DNA of 19,076 nucleotides from CAZFAT01 sp964517075 (lineage in GTDB: Bacteria; Acidobacteriota; Vicinamibacteria; Vicinamibacterales; SCN-69-37): positions 1-19,076 of the forward strand of contig CAZFAT010000257.1 of the NCBI GenBank assembly GCA_964517075.1. Reading direction: 5' to 3'. The translations under genes and the position numbers were made by a program. Under the pieces are notes generated by a model that was given only the letters and a program-made list of their open reading frames with translations, searched no databases and was not told the DNA's origin. Numbering within the stretch: the stretch's first letter is position 1; the number at the start of each line of letters is the position of its first letter. Below are positions 13,601-19,076 of the stretch, piece after piece.

Positions 13601-14258
13601 CGCTCTCTCCGCGCGCCAGGAAGAAGGACAGACTTTCGAGCGACACGGTCAGGTCGACGTTCTTCAGCTTCACGCCGGCCGGAACCTTGATGGTACCCGG
13701 CGAAAAATTCAGGACGGCACGGATACCCGCCGCAACCGCGGTGTTCACGACGCCCTGCGCTGAATCGGCGGGCACGGCCACGACCGCGATATCGATCTGA
13801 TCCCGGCGGACGAGCTTGCGGAACTCGCCGATGTCATGGATCCGGACGCCGCCTTTCGATCGACGTCCGATCTTCGACCGTTCCGCGTCGAACAGCGCGA
13901 CAATCGCGAACCCTTCCTGACGAAACCCGGGGTAGTCAGCCAGCGCGAGCCCGAGATTGCCCGCGCCGAGAATCGCCACACGCACGGTGCGATCGAGGCC
14001 CAGAATCATCCGCAAGTGACGCTTGAGCTCCTTGACGTAGTACCCCACGCCCCGGATGCCGAACTCCCCGAAGTAGGCCAGGTCCTTCCGAATCTGCGCC
14101 GCGTTGAGCTGGAACCGTTCGGCGAGGGCCTTCGACGAGATGGTCTTGACGCCCACGGCGTCGAGCGCGTTGAGGCAGCGCAGGTAGACCGACAACCGCC
14201 CGGCAGTCAGCTCGGACACTTGTTCGCCGCCCGATCGAGGCCGTCCGGGTCTCGTCAC
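13584..14258 (-). CDS. rex: Redox-sensing transcriptional repressor Rex
   Basis: This 224-residue Rex protein senses the NADH/NAD+ ratio and represses respiratory and fermentative genes when NADH is low. The winged-helix domain spans about 18-80, with RLSVYLRCLNAL, SSKALAERFQLNAAQIRKDL (41-60) and AYFGEFGIRGVGYYV, nearly identical to the family consensus. The Rossmann NAD(H)-binding motif is ILGAGNLGLAL (96-106), followed by the domain-swapped C-terminal helix (SLESLSFFLARG). The listed start is GTG 14258. GTG at codon 14 would also give a typical N-terminus. It lies 20 bp after plsC. I did not find a convincing Rex operator (TTGTGA-N8-TCACAA type) in the window, so autoregulation is not supported here. 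Confidence 0.93.
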   Translation of the reverse strand: MTRPGRPRSGGEQVSELTAGRLSVYLRCLNALDAVGVKTISSKALAERFQLNAAQIRKDLAYFGEFGIRGVGYYVKELKRHLRMILGLDRTVRVAILGAGNLGLALADYPGFRQEGFAIVALFDAERSKIGRRSKGGVRIHDIGEFRKLVRRDQIDIAVVAVPADSAQGVVNTAVAAGIRAVLNFSPGTIKVPAGVKLKNVDLTVSLESLSFFLARGESDAQTA

Positions 14259-14278
14259 CTGCCGGGATTCTACTCGGA

Positions 14279-15010
14279 TCAGCCTGCGGCTGATGTCGCG
14301 CGGCCGAGCCGTTCGGCGATCGCGTGTCGGACCCGCGCGACCAGAAGATTCCGGTCGTCGAAGCTCAAGCCGTCGGTGGGGACTGGCGGCAGCAGTTCGA
14401 CCCGAACCGTCGTGGGCCAGATCAGCGGACTGCCCTTCCGCATGGCCTGCAGCCCTCCGGAGACGGCCACCGGCACCACGGGCGCGTGAGCCTCGAGCGC
14501 CATCACGAAGCCGCCTTTCTTGAAGGGGAGAATCTCGCCGGTCCGGCTGCGCGTGCCTTCAGGAAAGATGAAGAACGAATGACCCGCGGCCAGCGCGCGC
14601 GCCGCGCCCGCGATGGCCGGCCAGCTCTGCCCGCGGTTCGCGCGTTCCACCGGCACGAAGCCGGCCACGTCGAACACCCACACCAGGACCGGCAGCCGCC
14701 GCAGCTCGGCCTTGTAGAGGACGCGCAGCCGCGGAAACAGCGGCCGCAGCGCCAGGAAGACCGCCGGGGCCTCGACGTTGCTGCTGTGATTGCACGCGTA
14801 GACCGCGCCACGCGACTGGAGGTGCTCGTAGCCGTGCACCTCGAGACGAATGCCCGCCAGCGCGAAGCCCGCCCGCACGCCGAAACCACCGGCCGCGTAC
14901 AGCAGACCAGGACGGCGCGACAGAAGCGTCCAGAACAGAATGGGGGGACCGGCGAGCAGGACGTAGAGGGCGACGACCGTGCAGGCAGCGATGGTGCGGA
15001 TCGCCGCCAC
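14279..15010 (-). CDS. PlsC-like 1-acyl-sn-glycerol-3-phosphate acyltransferase with HX4E motif
   Basis: This 243-residue membrane acyltransferase has an N-terminal hydrophobic helix at about 5-30 and the LPLAT domain from about 65. Block I is normally NHxxxxD; here it reads NHSSNVE, with His75 and Glu80 in place of the catalytic-dyad Asp. Block II is around VLYKAELRRLP (98-108), block III is FIFPEGTRS (147-155), and block IV is VVPVAVSG (178-185). The protein most likely acylates lysophosphatidic acid or another lyso-lipid to make phospholipid, but the Asp-to-Glu change makes the activity less certain. The start is GTG 15010, 44 bp after the CarD stop; no ATG precedes the membrane helix. Confidence 0.85.
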   Translation of the reverse strand: MAAIRTIAACTVVALYVLLAGPPILFWTLLSRRPGLLYAAGGFGVRAGFALAGIRLEVHGYEHLQSRGAVYACNHSSNVEAPAVFLALRPLFPRLRVLYKAELRRLPVLVWVFDVAGFVPVERANRGQSWPAIAGAARALAAGHSFFIFPEGTRSRTGEILPFKKGGFVMALEAHAPVVPVAVSGGLQAMRKGSPLIWPTTVRVELLPPVPTDGLSFDDRNLLVARVRHAIAERLGRATSAAG

Positions 15011-15054
15011 GAGGACGGCGATCCGCGAGACAGGACGTGACGAAGAGGTCGTCG

Positions 15055-15642
15055 TCAGGACGCTCGGGCGGCCCGCCTCGGCGCGACCCGCACCGTCGGA
15101 CGCTTGGTCCGTGTGGCGCCGGCGGCCTTGGCGCGCGCGGCGTTGCGGGCCTTCACCGCGAAGCAGCGCTCGAGCAACTGATCCACCTTGACCTCGACCT
15201 GGGGGGTCTTCTCGCTGAGGACTTCGGTGATCTCCGACACGACGAGGAACTTCGCGCGGTCGAGCATCCGCTTCTCGCGGAAGGACAGACTCTTCGACTT
15301 GCTGAGGAACGTCAGGCTCTTCAGCACCTCGACCACGTCGTAGATGGACCCGGTGCGCATCCGGTCTGAATTGTCCTTGAACCGGCCTTTCCAGTTCTGA
15401 TGACTCTCAATCTTGCCGTCGCTGAGCAACCCGAACAGCCGTTCGACTTCGGCGTCCGTGACGGCACGCCGCAGCCCGACGCCATCGACATTGTCGACCG
15501 GCACGAACACCGTGGTCTCGTTCGCCATGCGAAGCTGATAGAACCCACAGGTCGTCCCCATGATGGTCTTGGTTTCGATCCGCTCGATGATGCCCAGACC
15601 ATGGTTTGGGTAGATGACCTTGTCGCCGATTTCGAATGCCAC
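15055..15642 (-). CDS. CarD/CdnL-family transcriptional regulator with basic tail
   Basis: This 195-residue protein has an N-terminal CarD_CdnL_TRCF domain (about 1-60, starting FEIGDKVIYPNHGLGIIERI), which binds the RNA polymerase beta subunit and stabilises promoter open complexes. It is followed by the helical DNA-binding domain (about 65-160, with LSFREKRMLDRAKFLVVSEI). The last 30 or so residues are rich in Arg, Lys and Ala. They form a basic tail not found in minimal CdnL proteins and somewhat like the basic extension of Myxococcus CarD. The start is GTG 15642, preceded six bases upstream by GGGGGA, a good ribosome site. It is the first gene after the promoter at 15706-15735 and probably leads the plsC-rex-moaC-ligase operon. 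Confidence 0.92.
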   Translation of the reverse strand: MAFEIGDKVIYPNHGLGIIERIETKTIMGTTCGFYQLRMANETTVFVPVDNVDGVGLRRAVTDAEVERLFGLLSDGKIESHQNWKGRFKDNSDRMRTGSIYDVVEVLKSLTFLSKSKSLSFREKRMLDRAKFLVVSEITEVLSEKTPQVEVKVDQLLERCFAVKARNAARAKAAGATRTKRPTVRVAPRRAARAS

Positions 15643-15705
15643 GAGTCCCCCGACTGAAGCGAACTAATTACAGGCTGGCGTGCTTGGTGCGGACCGCTGC
15701 CGTCC

Positions 15706-15735
15706 ATTCTATCTGATTTTGCACAGCCGAATCAA
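15706..15735 (-). promoter_or_regulatory. Sigma70-like promoter for the carD operon
   Basis: On the minus strand, TTGATT (15735-15730) lies 18 bp before TAGAAT (15711-15706). They match TTGACA at 4 of 6 positions and TATAAT at 5 of 6. Transcription would begin near 15699, leaving a leader of roughly 57 nt to the GTG start of carD. This is one of the few AT-rich patches in the region. The spacer contains TTTGCA, which recurs just upstream. Confidence 0.6.
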
Positions 15736-15866
15736 CGGAAACACGTGCAAATGAAGGACTTTGCAGCGATTCGCTTCGCTTTCGCCATGACAGACATCTG
15801 GCTAAGTACGCGTCCTGACGGCGGTTAGGTGGCCGCCTCGGCTGCCCGGACGCAGGAGGGCACCGC

Positions 15867-15907
15867 AAAAAAACGGCCCCGCCGTGCGCGGAGGCACGAC
15901 GGGGCCG
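15867..15907 (-). terminator. Strong intrinsic terminator of the TonB receptor gene
   Basis: Read on the minus strand, an eight-base-pair GC stem (CGGCCCCG/CGGGGCCG) continues through one G-T wobble into five more pairs (CGTGC/GCACG). This makes a 14-bp stem with the six-base loop CTCCGC, followed directly by seven T residues. It lies 20 bp after the receptor TAA. It should insulate the receptor from the carD promoter region downstream. Confidence 0.92.
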
Positions 15908-15927
15908 GTGTGTGTACCGCCCAGGCG

Positions 15928-18900
15928 TTAGTAGCTGAAGCGCAAGCCGATGCGCACCTGCCGTGAGATGTAGTTGTTGGCAAACCCGTCGACCACCAGG
16001 AAGTCCGGATTGTCGATCGTCCGGGTGCCGTCCGGGTTGGTGAGGAACGTGTCGAAGTTCAGGCCCCCATTCGGGTTGTCATACTTCACCGAATTGAGCA
16101 CGTTGTTGGCCTCGACTCGAATTTCCAACCGGCGGTTGCCGCCCAGCGGCACCGCGCGGAAGACCGACATGTCGAGGTTGGTCGCGCCCGGTCCGGTGAA
16201 CTGGTTCAGCGTCGAGGTGCCCAGCCGCCGCCCCGTGGGCTGCGCCCACGCGTACGGGTCGAAATAGGGCCCGGGGTTGTCGCACAGCAGACAGCCGGCG
16301 ATGTCGTCGCTCGTGCCGAACGCACCATCCGGTCCCGGCTGCGGCGGATCGCCGATATGCCCCAGCTTCACGACCGGCCCCACGAGGTCGGCCGTCTGCG
16401 AGATGCCTTGCGAGTTCATCTCCTCAGCGTCGCCGCTCACCGTGAAGCGCGAGCCGCTGTAGACCTGGAAGATCCCGTTGACCTGCCAGTCGTTGACGAT
16501 CGCCTTCAGGATGCCGCTCGAACCGCGGCCCGTCTGCCACGGCAGCAGGTAGACGAACGACGAGCTGAAGACGTGCGTCCGCCCGCCGGGCCGCCAGTTC
16601 CGGTCGTCGAACTCCGGAATCGTGTAGCTCCGGTTGAAGTTCTTCTGCTTGGCCAGGGTGTAGGCCCCGGTCAACTGCAGCCCCTGCCGGAACGGCCGGC
16701 GCATCGAGACCTGCAGCGAGTTGTAGCGCACCTTGTTGAAGCCCGTATAGGCGTTGAACACCTGGATGTTCAGCGGGTTCGGAAACGGCTGCCCCGTGGC
16801 CGGATTGATCGTCGCCACGCGAGTGCCGTTCTCATCCAGCCGGCTCACATACGGCCGGAGGTTGTTCAACCCCGCCACGCCGTTGATCGTCTGCGAGGGG
16901 CAGGTGATGTCCGACGGATCATTGGGATTGACCGCGCAGGCCGGCCCCAGCACCGTGCTCGCGTTCTGGTTGATGTCCGCCCACTGGCCGTCGCTGCGGT
17001 TGCCGACGTAGGCCACGTCGACCGACATCGAGTAGGGCAACTGACGCTCGAGGGCGAAGTTCCACGAGTGGATGCGCGGCCGGATGACCGTCTCGGGCAC
17101 CATCGTCCGCGTGTTGGCCGCGTTGAGCGGCAACGGCTGCCGGACCAGGTCGTTCGACGGCAACTCGATGAAGGGAATGCCCTCGGCCAGCGTGTTCCGC
17201 CAGCCCCAGTTCTGGTTGCCGTCGGTCAGCACGTTGTAGGCGTTGTTCATCGCGCCCGGGAAGCTCGCATCCCCGCGGAACGGCCGCGTGAAGTTCTCCC
17301 CGCTGAACGCCAGCGCGTACCCTGCGCGGGTCACCGTCTTGTCGTTCAGGCGATAGATTGCCCCGAAGCGCGGCGAGATGAGGTCCTTCTCGGCCGTCAC
17401 GCCCAGCGTCTCGGAGCCCTCGTCGAGCACCGTCGCCGGATTGTCCGGCCCGCGGCCGCCAATCACGATCTCGAGCGTGTCGAGGTCGAGCATCTCCATG
17501 CCGCGCGACGCGCGCCGCAGCACCGGATAGACCTCGTAGCGCAGGCCCAGGTCGAACGTCAGCTTCTGCGTCACGTTCCACCGGTCGCGGAGGAACAGGG
17601 CGTGCGTCCACTCGTAGACGCTGAACACCTCGTTCTGGATGCTCTTGCCCATGTCACGGACCAGGCCGAACATCATCGCCGCGTACTGGTTATAGAAGTT
17701 CGCCGAGGTCTGGCCCGTGATGTTCCGCATCCGGGTCGCGTTGGTGGCCATCACGAAGCTGCCGCGCGGGTTCTGCCGTTCCGGCTGCCAGTGGTCCAGC
17801 TTGCTCCGGAACAGGTTGTAGCCGCCGCGGAACTCATGCCGGCCCGCGAACTTCGTCAGGTTGGCCGTCAACGAGATCGTCTTCTCGTTGCGGTTCTGCG
17901 GTGTCCAGTTGGCCGAGGTGCCGATGGTCTGGAACCCGGTCTGGATGTTCGGGATGCCCGCGTAGAGGTGCGCGCGCGGCACGTCGGTCCGGTTCTGCGC
18001 GTTGGTGCCGGGAATGCCCAGCACGTCGGTCCCGACCATGCCCAGCGGGAAGTCACCCGCGAAGGCTTCCTGGTCCATGATCGACACGCCCAACGTGGCG
18101 TCGAACGTCAGCGTCGGACTCAACACCCAGGTCTGCCCGAACGTCGGCTGGTAGATCCGGGTCGTCGTGGCGCCCACTTCCGGCGACGGGAACGTCCACA
18201 GGTCGGGCACGTCCGCATACATGTAGCTCAGCTTGAACCACATCTGATGCGCGTTCGTCCGATTCAGGTTCACCTTCGCGTCGAAGTTGTTCCGCCGCGT
18301 GTCGGTCGTCTGCCGCCGGCTCCAGTTGCTGCTGAAGCCCCCCGCGCCCGTGCCGTCGTGAATGGGCAGCGGCATCATCGCGAGAATGCGCTTCGCGATC
18401 GGGTCGATCCGCGCCGGGTCCATGACGTTGAGCCCCGTCGCGCACGTCGCACACGCCGGCGGCCCCGTGTAGTTCAGCTGCTCGCGGGTGTGGTTGTTGT
18501 TGCTCCCCGTGTACGCCCGCACGCCCGTGAACGGGTCCCCGATGCGCTGCAGCGTGCCGTTGCTGTTGAAGAAGTGGCTGAAGTCGCCATTGCGTGCCCG
18601 CTCGTCCGGCACGCGGAAGAAGTTCGTGCTCTCCGTGTGGCTGTAGTAGCCCTCATACGAGCCAAAGAAGAACAGCCGGTTGCGCAGGACCGGTCCCCCG
18701 GTCGTCCCGCCAAACGTGTTCCGCGTGATGTCGGGCGGGGGCGTCGCCGTGCCCGAGAAGTTGAACCGGTCCGCATTGATGCTGCTGTTGGTGTGCAGTT
18801 CGAAGGCCGACCCCTTGAAGGTGTTGGTCCCCGACTTGGTCGTCACCGTGATGGCCGCGCCCGCCGCGTTGCCCTGCTCGGCGCTCATGCTGCTCGTCGC

Positions 18901-19076
18901 GATGTTCACCGTCTCGATCGTCTCGGCCGGCGCCACATACGCATTGTGATTCGGCAGCCACAGGTTCACGTTCGCCGCCCCGTCGGTCAGGTTCTGGTTC
19001 GCCGCCCCGGACTGCCCGTTGGTCGTGAACGTGATCGTCCGCTGCGGCGTGTCGCTCTCCGCGTTGGGATTCGTGA
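15928..19076 (-). CDS. Oar-like TonB-dependent outer membrane receptor (partial, 5' end off window)
   Basis: The frame is open from the right edge to TAA at 15928, giving about 1,048 codons; the visible N-terminus is TNPNAESDTPQ. The signal peptide and any carboxypeptidase-regulatory domain lie beyond the window. The first part matches the plug region (ETVNIATSSMSAEQGNAAGAAI, then TTKSGTNTFKGSAFE, and FGGTTGGPVLRNRLFFFGSYEG). The rest is a 22-strand-type barrel with alternating aromatic strands, ending RQVRIGLRFSY, whose terminal aromatic is the usual barrel-insertion signal. Oar-like receptors import large ligands or act in surface interactions, energised by TonB-ExbBD. Predicted loops contain paired cysteines (CATC, GCLLC and a C-x11-C) and a GPDGAFGTSDD segment resembling a calcium-binding loop. 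The ligand is unknown. Such proteins occur in many paralogues in Acidobacteriota. Confidence 0.92.
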   Translation of the reverse strand, partial: TNPNAESDTPQRTITFTTNGQSGAANQNLTDGAANVNLWLPNHNAYVAPAETIETVNIATSSMSAEQGNAAGAAITVTTKSGTNTFKGSAFELHTNSSINADRFNFSGTATPPPDITRNTFGGTTGGPVLRNRLFFFGSYEGYYSHTESTNFFRVPDERARNGDFSHFFNSNGTLQRIGDPFTGVRAYTGSNNNHTREQLNYTGPPACATCATGLNVMDPARIDPIAKRILAMMPLPIHDGTGAGGFSSNWSRRQTTDTRRNNFDAKVNLNRTNAHQMWFKLSYMYADVPDLWTFPSPEVGATTTRIYQPTFGQTWVLSPTLTFDATLGVSIMDQEAFAGDFPLGMVGTDVLGIPGTNAQNRTDVPRAHLYAGIPNIQTGFQTIGTSANWTPQNRNEKTISLTANLTKFAGRHEFRGGYNLFRSKLDHWQPERQNPRGSFVMATNATRMRNITGQTSANFYNQYAAMMFGLVRDMGKSIQNEVFSVYEWTHALFLRDRWNVTQKLTFDLGLRYEVYPVLRRASRGMEMLDLDTLEIVIGGRGPDNPATVLDEGSETLGVTAEKDLISPRFGAIYRLNDKTVTRAGYALAFSGENFTRPFRGDASFPGAMNNAYNVLTDGNQNWGWRNTLAEGIPFIELPSNDLVRQPLPLNAANTRTMVPETVIRPRIHSWNFALERQLPYSMSVDVAYVGNRSDGQWADINQNASTVLGPACAVNPNDPSDITCPSQTINGVAGLNNLRPYVSRLDENGTRVATINPATGQPFPNPLNIQVFNAYTGFNKVRYNSLQVSMRRPFRQGLQLTGAYTLAKQKNFNRSYTIPEFDDRNWRPGGRTHVFSSSFVYLLPWQTGRGSSGILKAIVNDWQVNGIFQVYSGSRFTVSGDAEEMNSQGISQTADLVGPVVKLGHIGDPPQPGPDGAFGTSDDIAGCLLCDNPGPYFDPYAWAQPTGRRLGTSTLNQFTGPGATNLDMSVFRAVPLGGNRRLEIRVEANNVLNSVKYDNPNGGLNFDTFLTNPDGTRTIDNPDFLVVDGFANNYISRQVRIGLRFSY

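Larger units (their letters stand above)
15643..15927. other. Intergenic region between carD and the TonB receptor gene
   Basis: These 285 bp hold the carD leader, its promoter, a cluster of TTTGCA/TGCAAA hexamers (15718-15765), and the receptor terminator. The stretch at about 15766-15860 shows no convincing gene or structure. A 66-codon minus-strand frame here has no ribosome site or family signature and is not called. Confidence 0.6.

Noticed and set aside
15700..15770. Possible Rex operator near TGTGCAAAA
   Set aside because: Only a loose half-site match to TTGTGA is present and the palindromic partner is missing, so Rex control is not claimed.
15817..15840. GGCGG/CCGCC inverted repeat
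   Set aside because: The 5-bp GC arms are too short to be meaningful in such GC-rich DNA, and no T-run follows.
15668..15868. 66-codon minus-strand frame upstream of carD
   Set aside because: It overlaps the predicted carD promoter, has no Shine-Dalgarno and no family resemblance.

Overview
This window looks like a high-GC chromosomal segment from an Acidobacteriota-type bacterium, probably Vicinamibacteria-like. That is inferred from gene content and not from a marker gene. The clues are a very large Oar-like TonB-dependent receptor, a lone nuoI far from a nuo operon, a fused homocysteine methyltransferase/MTHFR, a CarD regulator, and a Rex-moaC-acyl-CoA ligase operon. Nearly all of the DNA is coding. 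No tRNA, rRNA, CRISPR array, transposase or prophage gene was seen.

Left block (1-3497, minus strand): a probable lipid or polyketide tailoring operon. It reads beta-ketoacyl-ACP synthase, then a geranylgeranyl-reductase-type flavoprotein, then an ICMT-family membrane methyltransferase, then a secreted TPR-like protein that runs off the left edge. The last two junctions are 4-bp ATGA overlaps. A 23-bp divergent gap containing a symmetric TATAATA element separates this operon from a plus-strand pair (3521-5371): an NnrU/MddA-like membrane methyltransferase and a GT-B glycosyltransferase related to the glycosyltransferase-like half of plant arabinokinase.

Middle (5372-8405): a short convergent gap packed with hairpins is followed by a minus-strand operon in the order nuoI, homocysteine methyltransferase-MTHFR fusion, PmtA-like methyltransferase. 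The operon pairs a methionine/SAM-regenerating enzyme with a SAM consumer. The reductase half of the fusion has substitutions at two positions that are normally conserved.

Plus-strand signalling block (8451-11279): a LytS-type sensor kinase, a LytTR response regulator and signal peptidase I. The lepB stop codon directly abuts the stop codon of the convergent acyl-CoA ligase gene.

Minus-strand block (11280-15735): CarD, PlsC-type acyltransferase, Rex redox repressor, MoaC and a long-chain acyl-CoA ligase. These lie behind a recognisable sigma70-like promoter and are likely co-transcribed. They combine global transcription control, redox sensing, phospholipid synthesis and fatty acid activation.

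Right edge (15867-19076): a partial TonB-dependent receptor on the minus strand, with a textbook intrinsic terminator. I see no defence system or mobile element. The most unusual points are the altered MTHFR domain, the KAS/flavoprotein/ICMT operon facing a second membrane methyltransferase, the HX4E acyltransferase motif, and several small regulatory patterns.
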